From NCBI GenBank assembly GCA_000378885.1, contig KB900461.1, positions 331,765 through 385,719 of the forward strand: 53,955 bases of DNA, read 5' to 3'. The translations under genes and the position numbers were made by a program. Shown piece after piece: positions 36,585-44,450 of this stretch. This stretch comes from an actinobacterium SCGC AAA044-N04 (lineage in GTDB: Bacteria; Actinomycetota; Actinomycetes; Nanopelagicales; Nanopelagicaceae). Every line of letters begins with the position of its first letter. Position 1 is the stretch's first letter. The notes under the pieces were generated by a model that worked only from the letters and a program-made list of their open reading frames with translations, did not search any database and was not told the DNA's origin.

Positions 36585-36895
36585 TGCGCAAAATCTATGC
36601 AATTCTAATTGGGGCCGGTCTAGGAGCAGGTTCAGTTTTTCTTCATTCTTCACTCGTTCCTTTTGGCTTAATCTTTGTTTTATTTTCTACATTGCTTGGC
36701 ATCTGGTGCATTGGGCGAATGTGGGGCGGAAGAAATCTAAAAATATTGGCGGCTGTTTCTTGGATTTTCGTCGTATTGCGTGCAGGTTTTCCAGGCATCA
36801 ATCAAGAGTATTTAATTGAAGGTAGTGCGGTGGGAATTTCACTTATCAATATGGGATTTTTGGCATTAGTAATTGCAGTCTTGCTTCCAGCCTAA
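36584..36895 (+). CDS. Small membrane protein, DUF6113-like
   Basis: The 103-residue protein has four predicted hydrophobic helices and the short FVVLRAGFPG loop between helices 3 and 4. The position straight after mshB (TAATG overlap) is that of DUF6113 proteins. The function is unknown. The last 4 bp (CTAA) are shared with the stop of the convergent cysS-like gene. Confidence 0.7.
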   Translation: MRKIYAILIGAGLGAGSVFLHSSLVPFGLIFVLFSTLLGIWCIGRMWGGRNLKILAAVSWIFVVLRAGFPGINQEYLIEGSAVGISLINMGFLALVIAVLLPA

Positions 36896-38250
36896 CGCCA
36901 AGTCCAAACTTGCCCACCAGGACCATCCATAATTTCAAGTCCACTTTCCTCTAGTTTAATTCTTAATTCATCACTTTCGGTCCATCGTTTTTCATTGCGT
37001 GCGATTTGGCGAAGTTTAAGAGTTTCTTCTTGTTCTAAACTTAGAGCTTTGATTACTTCTTCTCTATCAAGATCAAGACCTAAAACCTGGTCAGCAAAAA
37101 GGAATATCGCAGCACGATCAACGTTGTCATCATTTTTCTCCAAATTGCGAAGATATTGAATCGCTTTTGGTGTGTCTAGATCGTTATTAATAATTTCAAG
37201 GAACTCTGAATCTCTTTGAGCAACTTGCTTTCCCCATACCTTTATTTTTTTGCGCCAACGTTTAAGAGTCGCATCTGCTGCTTCTATTGAGGCCCACGTT
37301 AGATCCATCTGGGACCTGTATCGATTTTCTAGAAAACACAATCGCACAGCAAGGGGATCAAAGCCCCTATCGATGACATCACTGAGAAGAACTACGTTTC
37401 TGGCACTCTTTGACATCTTGCGGCCTTCAAAAAGTAGATGCTCTCCGTGAAGCCAAAGATCCACGCTCTCATTGCCTGTTATCGCATTTGACTGAGCACG
37501 TTCATTCTCATGATGAGGAAAACGCAGATCAATTCCACCGACATGAAGATTTATATGCGAATTCAAGAAATGAAGTGACATCGCCGAACATTCAATATGC
37601 CATCCAGGAAAACCTGGACCCCATGGTGAATCCCAAATCATTTCACTTCGTGTACCAGCGCTTTTCCATAGCGCCCAGTCGGCATGAAAACGTTTAGCAC
37701 CGTCTTCGCTGTATTCATAGCGATGGCCAGGTTTAAGAGCATCTAACCTGTTACCGCTGATTGCACCATAGCTGGGAAAAGATTGAGCGGAAAAGTAGAC
37801 AGTGCCATCTTCACCCAGGTATGCAAATTTCTTAGCAATGAGTTCTTCAATCATCGCAAGCATTAATTCAATAGATTCACTAGCTCTTGGATATGCATCT
37901 GCCTTTTGAATGTTTAAACGTGCTAAGTCAGTGTGAAAAGCGGCTTCGTATTTTCGGGCAACGGTAAATGGATCTATGGATTCGGCCTTAGCTTGTGCCA
38001 GCATCTTGTCTTCTGTTTCGATATCTTCAGACATATGACCAACATCGGTGATATTTTGAATCAGTTTTACATCTATATCCGCTGTTGTCAGAGCTCTGCG
38101 AACTAGATCTGAAAGTAGGAAAGTTCTTAAATTACCAACGTGTGCATCTCTATAAACTGTAGGGCCACAGCAGTACATTGTTGTCGTGCCATTAGTTGAA
38201 GTGACTGGTGCAAGCTTTCGACTTGCAGTGTCATAGAGTTGAAGGCTCAC
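36892..38250 (-). CDS. cysS: Cysteinyl-tRNA synthetase (variant subgroup)
   Basis: The 452-residue class I synthetase has CGPTVYRDAHVGN (the HIGH-type motif), zinc ligands (Cys of CCGPT, ECS, FPHHENE) and KMSKSARN, followed by a C-terminal helical region. The stretch ITDVGHMSEDIETEDKM replaces the usual FTDVDDKI, as in a divergent CysS subgroup. MshC is less likely, because it has CGITPYDATHLGH where this has CGPTVYRDAHVGN. The start overlaps the 66-residue SH3-like gene by 4 bp. It points against its mshB-side neighbours. Confidence 0.85.
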   Translation of the reverse strand: MSLQLYDTASRKLAPVTSTNGTTTMYCCGPTVYRDAHVGNLRTFLLSDLVRRALTTADIDVKLIQNITDVGHMSEDIETEDKMLAQAKAESIDPFTVARKYEAAFHTDLARLNIQKADAYPRASESIELMLAMIEELIAKKFAYLGEDGTVYFSAQSFPSYGAISGNRLDALKPGHRYEYSEDGAKRFHADWALWKSAGTRSEMIWDSPWGPGFPGWHIECSAMSLHFLNSHINLHVGGIDLRFPHHENERAQSNAITGNESVDLWLHGEHLLFEGRKMSKSARNVVLLSDVIDRGFDPLAVRLCFLENRYRSQMDLTWASIEAADATLKRWRKKIKVWGKQVAQRDSEFLEIINNDLDTPKAIQYLRNLEKNDDNVDRAAIFLFADQVLGLDLDREEVIKALSLEQEETLKLRQIARNEKRWTESDELRIKLEESGLEIMDGPGGQVWTWR

Positions 38251-38447
38251 TGTTTTTCAACCACTTCTTTCCACAGCGCAATCTCATCATATGAAAATTC
38301 AATGAGCTTTCCATGTCGATTGCGAAGGGTGATGGGGGACTCTAGATGGCCCACGATGTCGCGGAATCCACCCTCAGGATCATGCAAGCGGATGGTGACG
38401 CGCTTTCCGATGAGGGCACTAAAAGTGGCCTCTAGACCCTGATTCAT
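38247..38447 (-). CDS. 66-residue SH3-like protein, possible remnant of a GNAT acetyltransferase
   Basis: The sequence (ALIGKRVTIRLHDPEGGFRDIVGHLES...RNRHGKLIEFSYDEIALWKEV) resembles the small beta-barrel at the N terminus of actinobacterial GNAT acetyltransferases encoded near fdxA. Here the protein ends at that domain and runs, with a 4-bp overlap, into cysS. I infer that only this domain was kept. It has a TATCGT -10 with 6 nt to the ATG, so it is likely expressed. The assignment is from memory of the family pattern. Confidence 0.6.
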   Translation of the reverse strand: MNQGLEATFSALIGKRVTIRLHDPEGGFRDIVGHLESPITLRNRHGKLIEFSYDEIALWKEVVEKQ

Positions 38448-38453
38448 GGCTCA

Positions 38454-38459
38454 ACGATA
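38454..38459 (-). promoter_or_regulatory. -10 of the SH3-like gene and cysS (leaderless)
   Basis: TATCGT on the minus strand is followed by 6 nt and the ATG at 38447. Confidence 0.5.
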
Positions 38460-38545
38460 AACCTTAACTTCAAATATCGCGCTGGAAGAGCCGATACGAT
38501 TAGAATCTGGGAGTTGGTAACTAATATTTCTTACGGAGGCTAGTC

Positions 38546-38866
38546 GTGACTTATGTGATCGCCGAACCATGTATCGATGTAAAAGATAAATCGTGCATCG
38601 CTGAATGTCCTGTGGACTGCATCTATGAAGGCGACCGCATGCTCTATATCCAAGCCGATGAATGTGTTGACTGCGGTGCATGTGAGCCTGTGTGTCCGGT
38701 TGAGGCTATTTACTACGAAGATGATGTACCACCACAGTGGAAGCAGTTTGGAAAAGTTAATACTGAATTTTTCGTTGAAATTGGTTCACCAGGTGGAGCC
38801 AGCAAAGTCGGAGCAACTGGGACAGACCACGAACTAGTAAAAGCTCTTCCCCCAAAGAGCGAGTAA
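38546..38866 (+). CDS. fdxA: 7Fe ferredoxin
   Basis: The 106-residue ferredoxin carries eight cysteines (C9, C17, C21, C25, C40, C43, C46, C50) in the spacing of actinobacterial [3Fe-4S][4Fe-4S] ferredoxins. It is a low-potential electron carrier and the only obvious candidate in the window to reduce the P450. The GTG start follows a good Shine-Dalgarno (GGAGG); candidate -10 hexamers are TACGAT (38495-38500) and TAGAAT (38501-38506), giving a leader of about 35 nt. The dapC gene begins 6 bp after its stop. Confidence 0.94.
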   Translation: MTYVIAEPCIDVKDKSCIAECPVDCIYEGDRMLYIQADECVDCGACEPVCPVEAIYYEDDVPPQWKQFGKVNTEFFVEIGSPGGASKVGATGTDHELVKALPPKSE

Positions 38867-38872
38867 TTTTTC

Positions 38873-39937
38873 TTGCGCTCTTCACTCCCAGATTTCCCCT
38901 GGGACGCTCTTGCTCCCTACGGAAATAAAGCCCGTGCGCACCCTGGTGGGATAATTGATCTCTCTGTTGGAACTCCCGTTGATCCCACACCAGAATTCAT
39001 TCAAGCGGCTTTGCGTGAAGCCTCTAATTCACCAAGTTATCCAGTAACTGCCGGCACCCCAGAATTACGCGGGGCGATTAGTGCTTGGGCAAAATCTAGA
39101 TTAGGTGCAAGCGGTGATTTTGATGTTTTGCCTGTCATTGGCTCTAAAGAGTTAGTTGCATGGCTGCCAACAATTTTAGAGTCAAAGAAAGTACTTATCC
39201 CAGAGATTGCTTATCCGACGTATCACGTGGGCGCATTAATCGCGCAAGCTCAATCAACGCCAGTCCCTATTAGCGCAAAGAGCTGGCCAAAGGCTGATTT
39301 GGCCTGGATGAATTCACCATCAAACCCAACTGGGCGAGTACATAGTGTTGAAGAAATAAAGGAGTGCATAGCCTGGTCACGAGCAAACGATGCAGTTTTG
39401 ATTTCAGATGAGTGCTATTTGGAGTTTGATCACAAAGCCAAATCTACTTCTGTGATGGCATTAACTGAAGGTAACAACAAGAATATTTTGGCGGTGCACT
39501 CGCTTTCTAAACGCTCTTCAATGGCTGGATATCGGGCAGCATTTATGGTCGGTGATTCTTCATTAATCGCAAAGATTCGTGAACTTCGAAAGCATGCAGG
39601 AATGATGGTTTCACTACCAGTTCAAAAAGCAATGACAGTTGCACTTGGTGATGATGCACATGTTGCCGAGCAGCGTGCTCGATACAACGCACGACGTGAT
39701 GCTTTGCGTCCTGCACTTGAAGCGTGTGGATTTAGAATTGAATTTAGCGATGCCGGTCTCTACATCTGGTGCACGCGAGATGAAGATGCTTGGACAAGTG
39801 TTGACTGGTTAGCCCAGCGTGGAATCTTGGCAACCCCAGGAAGTTTCTATGGTGAAAAAGGTAAGAACCATATCCGCATCGCAATGACTGTGACCGATGC
39901 AGCCATAAAAGATGCAGTTAAGCGCTTAAAGGCTTAA
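38873..39937 (+). CDS. dapC: N-succinyldiaminopimelate aminotransferase
   Basis: This PLP-dependent fold-type I aminotransferase of 354 residues has the PLP lysine in HSLSKRSSMAGYR, with NSPSNPTGR and SDECYLEF also visible. Its location after fdxA is the standard actinobacterial dapC position, and dapD is present at 23017-23934. The start is TTG at 38873, giving RSSLPDFPWDALAPYG as the expected N terminus. Confidence 0.9.
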   Translation: MRSSLPDFPWDALAPYGNKARAHPGGIIDLSVGTPVDPTPEFIQAALREASNSPSYPVTAGTPELRGAISAWAKSRLGASGDFDVLPVIGSKELVAWLPTILESKKVLIPEIAYPTYHVGALIAQAQSTPVPISAKSWPKADLAWMNSPSNPTGRVHSVEEIKECIAWSRANDAVLISDECYLEFDHKAKSTSVMALTEGNNKNILAVHSLSKRSSMAGYRAAFMVGDSSLIAKIRELRKHAGMMVSLPVQKAMTVALGDDAHVAEQRARYNARRDALRPALEACGFRIEFSDAGLYIWCTRDEDAWTSVDWLAQRGILATPGSFYGEKGKNHIRIAMTVTDAAIKDAVKRLKA

Positions 39938-39940
39938 CTG

Positions 39941-40948
39941 ATGGCTGTTGGAATCCTTTTGGTTGGTGGCTTTGGCACACGATTAATGCCACTGACAAAA
40001 AACACCCCAAAACCAATGCTTACAGTTGCCGGCTTGCCCGTAACAGAACATCAACTGGCCATGGCTAAAAAAGCTGGAATAACAACAGTCGTGCTTGCTA
40101 CCTCATATTTATCTGAAGTATTCATTCCATATTTTGGAGATGGATCTAAATGGGGCATGAAACTACTGTATGCCGTTGAAAAAGAGCCTTTGGGTACGGG
40201 TGGTGCAATCAGAAATGCTGCAAAATTATTGCCCGCAGATGAGTCAGTTGTTGTATTTAATGGTGATGTTTTGAGTTCACATAATTTAGCGCTACAAATT
40301 CAAGAACATGAAGCTAATGATGCAGATGTAACATTGCATTTAACAGCAGTTGACGATGCGCGCGCATATGGATGTGTTCCTACAGATTCGCAAGGCCGCG
40401 TCACAGCATTTCTAGAAAAAATGGAAAATCCAGTTACAAATACAATCAATGCTGGTTGCTATGTATTCAATTCTTCGGTGATTGAATCAATAGAACCAGA
40501 TCAAGTTGTCAGTGTTGAAAGAGAAGTTTTCCCAAATCTTGTCGCCAGTCATGGAAAAGTCTTTGGTTTTATTGATGATTCTTATTGGCTTGATATCGGT
40601 ACACCACAAGCACTTCTTAAAGGTTCCAGAGATTTAGTTTCTGGGTTAGCTGATTCCTCAGCATTAACTTCAGGAATAATTGAGAGCGCGAGCAAGGATT
40701 TTTTAATCATGAAGGGCGCTACAGTGGATGAATCTGCTCATCTTGATGGGGGCAGCTGTATTTCAGCCGGCGCAGTTATTGGGGCAGGTGCACAGGTTTC
40801 AGGTTCCATCATTGAAGCTGGGGCACATATCGGGGCTGGTGCAACGATCAGCAATTCATTTATCGCATCCGGGGCAGTTGTGGCCGATTCAGTGAAAATA
40901 TCGGCATCTTTTGTGACAAATACAGAAATAATTCAAATCCCAGCTTGA
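39941..40948 (+). CDS. Mannose-1-phosphate guanylyltransferase-like nucleotidyltransferase
   Basis: The 335 residues begin with the nucleotidyltransferase signature GGFGTRLMPLTKNTPKPML and contain FNGDVLS and GTPQALL. The C-terminal third forms hexapeptide left-handed helix repeats (AVIGAGAQVSGSIIEAGAHIGAGA). The domain order fits actinobacterial GDP-mannose pyrophosphorylase; together with the phosphomannomutase at 46182-47543 it would supply GDP-mannose. It follows dapC after 3 bp. Confidence 0.85.
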   Translation: MAVGILLVGGFGTRLMPLTKNTPKPMLTVAGLPVTEHQLAMAKKAGITTVVLATSYLSEVFIPYFGDGSKWGMKLLYAVEKEPLGTGGAIRNAAKLLPADESVVVFNGDVLSSHNLALQIQEHEANDADVTLHLTAVDDARAYGCVPTDSQGRVTAFLEKMENPVTNTINAGCYVFNSSVIESIEPDQVVSVEREVFPNLVASHGKVFGFIDDSYWLDIGTPQALLKGSRDLVSGLADSSALTSGIIESASKDFLIMKGATVDESAHLDGGSCISAGAVIGAGAQVSGSIIEAGAHIGAGATISNSFIASGAVVADSVKISASFVTNTEIIQIPA

Positions 40949-41001
40949 TTTAAGCGTGAATCCCTGCCAATAAAGGTCCATCTCCACTTGACTTATTCGA
41001 C

Positions 41002-41015
41002 TTACACGCGTGTAA
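41002..41015. promoter_or_regulatory. 14-bp perfect palindrome upstream of whiB
   Basis: TTACACGCGTGTAA is a perfect palindrome 63 bp before the whiB start. A TTGACT (40989-40994) lies just before it, and a TAATTC (41013-41018) overlaps its right end at about 18 bp spacing, so a protein bound there would cover the promoter. A wider inverted pair, GACTTAC (40999-41005) and GTAAGTC (41027-41033), surrounds it. The rest of the 130-bp gap after 40948 holds no ORF I can support. Confidence 0.5.
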
Positions 41016-41078
41016 TTCACTCTTAAGTAAGTCTTTTCCAAGAGGGATGAGACCAGAAGTTTTCAAGGAGAATCGACT

Positions 41079-41378
41079 ATGCCGATTAAACCTGAAGCCA
41101 CGAACTCCCCAACCCCCACGACTGGCCCAAAGATCACACTAGCGACCGGCGAGAGTATTGAACTCTCTTGGCAAGAACGCGCACTATGCGCGCAAACAGA
41201 TCCAGAAGCATTCTTCCCTGAAAAAGGCGGCTCAACTCGCGAAGCAAAGCGTGTTTGCCTTTCCTGCGATGTTCGTTCAGAGTGTTTGGAATACGCACTT
41301 GCACATGACGAACGTTTTGGAATTTGGGGCGGGCTATCAGAGCGCGAACGTCGTCGCTTAAAGCGCCGTTCTGCGTAA
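41079..41378 (+). CDS. WhiB-family Fe-S transcriptional regulator (WhiB2/WhmD-like)
   Basis: The 99-residue protein carries the four cluster cysteines C37, C60, C63 and C69 (CLSCDVRSEC), the G-W turn GIWGG (82-86) and the basic SERERRRLKRR tail. WhiB proteins bind a [4Fe-4S] cluster and act with the principal sigma factor. The neighbours (GDP-mannose synthesis, DUF3499, manB, sahH, mtrA) match those of mycobacterial whiB2, which controls division and septation. The ATG has an AAGGAG Shine-Dalgarno and a leader of about 55 nt. Confidence 0.92.
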   Translation: MPIKPEATNSPTPTTGPKITLATGESIELSWQERALCAQTDPEAFFPEKGGSTREAKRVCLSCDVRSECLEYALAHDERFGIWGGLSERERRRLKRRSA

Positions 41379-41417
41379 GCATTTAATCCCAACTCTTTAA
41401 GAGATGGTGGTTTAGTT

Positions 41418-44400
41418 GTGGCAGTAACCGATAGACATTTAGTCACCGCAATTGTTGTTACACACGACGGTGAAACTTGGTTACCAGCAGTTGTTGCAGC
41501 ATTAGCTTCTCAAACTAGACCTGCAGATCAAATCATGGCAGTTGATACTGCTTCAAATGATTCATCCACAAAACTTATTAAAGCTGCTCGCATTCCTTTA
41601 ATCGCCGCAGATCGCGACTGCGGATTTGGTGATGCTGTAGCGCTCGCAGTTGCAAAAATGCCCAAACACATTGAAGGCAACAGCGAATGGATTTGGTTGA
41701 TTCACGATGATTGCGCTCCGGCCCCTACGGCTCTTGAAAAACTCTTAGAAGCAATTGATGATCGACCCCAGGTTGCAATGGTGGGTCCAAAACTTCTTGG
41801 TTGGCACGATCGCACACACATTCTTGAAGCCGGAATAAGTATTGCTGGTAACGGTGCTCGCTGGACTGGCCTTGAAGCTAATGAATACGACCAAGGTCAG
41901 CATGATGGAATTCATGATGTTTTATCGGTAAGTACTGCAGGAGCACTTATTCGTCGAGACATATTTGAAGAACTCGGTGGTTTTGATTCAAATCTATCTC
42001 TATTCCGCGACGATATAGATTTTGGTTGGCGAGCCAGAGTGGCCGGTCATGCAGTAATTGCTACAACCTCTGCCGTTGCACATCATGCTCAAGCATCAGC
42101 TTCAGAACGGCGAAGCATTGATGTGAATGGGGCATTCCTACATCGTCCACTTTTACTTGATCGCCGTAATGCTGCATATGTTCTATTAGCAAACTCATCA
42201 TGGTGGATGATTCCGTGGCTTTCGATTCAATTACTTGCTTCTGCGATGGCTCGCTCCATAGGTTATTTACTGGCAAAACTTCCTGGATATGCAGCCGATG
42301 AATTATTAGCTGTTGCTACTTTGATTGTTAAGCCAGCAGAGATAGTTAAAGCACGAAAATTTAGAAAAACTAAGAGATTAGTTTCTGCTCGCGTTATCTC
42401 TTCCTACATTCCGCCCCGTTGGTCACAAATTCGATTATCGGCAGCACGTGTTGCAGAAACAATACGAGAAAGAGTTATCCCTGCAGCAGAGAGCACTCCG
42501 GGGTCAGCCCCTAATTCACTTGAAGATGAGGACTTACTGGTTCCAAATCAACGCTTCCACATTAGTAAGTTGATGAAAAACCCAGCGATTTTTGGTTATC
42601 TCTTGCTGGCCATTATTACTCTTGCGCAATCGCGTAATCGCCTTGGGGCATTAAACGGTGGTGCACTTGCGGCATCACCAAGTGGTGCTCGAGATTTATG
42701 GGGACTCTATTTTGAATCATGGCACCAGGTTGGAATGGGTAGCTCACATGCTTCTCCAGCTTGGATTGCTGTTGTGGCCTTGGCATCCACGCTCTTACTC
42801 GGTAAAACACCGCTTCTAATAACTTTGTTTTTTCTAGTTGCTCCACTATTAATGATGTGGTCAGCTCACACATTTCTTCGAAAACTCTCTAGCAACCAAT
42901 TTATAACCATTCCGGCTAGTTTCTTATACGCACTCTGTCCAGTAGCTCTTGCCTCTTTAAACTCAGGGCGCTTAGCAACTCTGATTGCCTTGATCATTGC
43001 TCCACAAATTCCAATGGTTTTGAGTAGTTGGAAGCAAGTGGAGCTCAATAGTTGGCGCCGCATCTACGGGCTCAGTATTTTATTGGCGGTCTTAACTTCA
43101 TTTACTTTGATTACTACTGTGGTCAGCCTAGGAGTCATCGGCTTTGCAATTGTTAGTGATTATGATGAAAAACTAGAAAAGCCTCAATTTCTTGCGCGTT
43201 TGTATAAGCGTTTAACTTTGTTGATTTTTCCATTCTTACTTGTTGCACCATATTCATTTGAAGCTCTCGTTCGCCCTGCACGCGCTCTTGCCGAACCAGG
43301 TTTAAATCTTGCGGGTGGGCCGTCAGCTTTAGTGTTATTAGGTAATCCAGGTGGGGCAGGCTCTCTACCTTGGTGGTCAATAAGTCCGATACTTCTTCTT
43401 CTCATCATTGCCCTTTTTTCATCATCGCATGCGCGCATTTTTGCTCAAGTTGGAATTTCTTTTCTATGTGTAGCGGTTATTTTCTCTTCGATTTCAATTA
43501 CCGTGCACGGAAATAGTTCTGGCACAAGCACGTGGGTTGGAACCCTATTAGTTGGAACAACCCTTGCATCCGTTGCAGCTGGGGTTGTGATTCTGGACCG
43601 CTTACGAACCGTGCTAATTTCTAGCAATATTCATTATCGCCATATTCTGGCTGGTTTACTTTTGATAATTACTGCAATTTATTCAATCTCAAGTATTGGC
43701 TGGTCTATTACTGCCGGTGCGGATTCACCAGTGCAGAGCAATACCAAGCAAGTGATGCCAGCGTTTTTAACTGCTGAAGCAGATACAAAAACCTTAGTAC
43801 TACGCGAGGTGGGATCAGAGGACTCAAAATCTATCCAGTATTACATCTCGCGCGGTGAAGATATTTCACTAGGTGAACCAGATGTTGCACCTGGTCAAGT
43901 CAGAGAAATTGAAATTGCTGCCCAGGAACTGATAGATGGTTCTGGCATTGGTAGTAGCCAAGTCTTTTCTGCTTATGGAATTAAGTATGTATTTGTTAAA
44001 AACCCATTTAATCGCAATGTAATTCGAACAATTGATGGCCTTGGAGGATTTGCCCGCACTTCAGCAACTTCTGCTGGTGTTGTTTGGAGAGTTACAGGTG
44101 TAACTGGTCGAATCATTTTCACCACAAAGGATGGGACTCGTTCTGTTCTAGAAGCCGGTGAAGTTGGAGCTCGCACCACAGTTAGTGGCCCAGGTTCAAT
44201 TACGTTGACAGAAACTTTTGATCGCTCATGGCAAATTCTGCAAAATGGGTATCGATTGGATCGCGCTAAAGACGAACACTCCTTGCCGCAGTTTCAGGTG
44301 AAAGAAGCTGGCGAAATTTCTCTGCTTCATGATGGAACTATCAGGAGAGCCTGGCTATCGCTGCAATTAATCGCTTGGACACTTGCCATAATTTTGGCAG

Positions 44401-44450
44401 CACCAGCTGGTCGCAGAAAACGTGAAATTTCAGAAAAGGAGCTGGCATGA
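41418..44450 (+). CDS. Large membrane glycosyltransferase (GT2 + multi-spanning domain)
   Basis: The 1010-residue protein begins with a GT2 catalytic domain (TAIVVTHDGETWLPAVV, IHDDCAP as the DxD-like site, FDSNLSLFRDDIDFGWRA; about residues 1-260). A multi-spanning membrane region follows (about 390-790) and then an extracytoplasmic C-terminal part. The last helix lies near the C terminus and ends in RRKREISEKE. It probably extends a cell-wall polysaccharide in synteny with mycobacterial wbbL/manB loci; donor and acceptor are unknown. The start is GTG 41418, 39 bp after whiB. DUF5719 overlaps by 4 bp. Confidence 0.88.
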   Translation: MAVTDRHLVTAIVVTHDGETWLPAVVAALASQTRPADQIMAVDTASNDSSTKLIKAARIPLIAADRDCGFGDAVALAVAKMPKHIEGNSEWIWLIHDDCAPAPTALEKLLEAIDDRPQVAMVGPKLLGWHDRTHILEAGISIAGNGARWTGLEANEYDQGQHDGIHDVLSVSTAGALIRRDIFEELGGFDSNLSLFRDDIDFGWRARVAGHAVIATTSAVAHHAQASASERRSIDVNGAFLHRPLLLDRRNAAYVLLANSSWWMIPWLSIQLLASAMARSIGYLLAKLPGYAADELLAVATLIVKPAEIVKARKFRKTKRLVSARVISSYIPPRWSQIRLSAARVAETIRERVIPAAESTPGSAPNSLEDEDLLVPNQRFHISKLMKNPAIFGYLLLAIITLAQSRNRLGALNGGALAASPSGARDLWGLYFESWHQVGMGSSHASPAWIAVVALASTLLLGKTPLLITLFFLVAPLLMMWSAHTFLRKLSSNQFITIPASFLYALCPVALASLNSGRLATLIALIIAPQIPMVLSSWKQVELNSWRRIYGLSILLAVLTSFTLITTVVSLGVIGFAIVSDYDEKLEKPQFLARLYKRLTLLIFPFLLVAPYSFEALVRPARALAEPGLNLAGGPSALVLLGNPGGAGSLPWWSISPILLLLIIALFSSSHARIFAQVGISFLCVAVIFSSISITVHGNSSGTSTWVGTLLVGTTLASVAAGVVILDRLRTVLISSNIHYRHILAGLLLIITAIYSISSIGWSITAGADSPVQSNTKQVMPAFLTAEADTKTLVLREVGSEDSKSIQYYISRGEDISLGEPDVAPGQVREIEIAAQELIDGSGIGSSQVFSAYGIKYVFVKNPFNRNVIRTIDGLGGFARTSATSAGVVWRVTGVTGRIIFTTKDGTRSVLEAGEVGARTTVSGPGSITLTETFDRSWQILQNGYRLDRAKDEHSLPQFQVKEAGEISLLHDGTIRRAWLSLQLIAWTLAIILAAPAGRRKREISEKELA

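Noticed and set aside
36892-38250. MshC (cysteine:GlcN-inositol ligase) next to mshB
   Set aside because: The motif is CGPTVYRDAHVGN, as in CysS, not the CGITPYDATHLGH form of MshC; the gene also points away from mshB.
41063-41446. 127-codon minus-strand ORF over whiB
   Set aside because: It is antisense to whiB, whose four cluster cysteines prove the coding strand.
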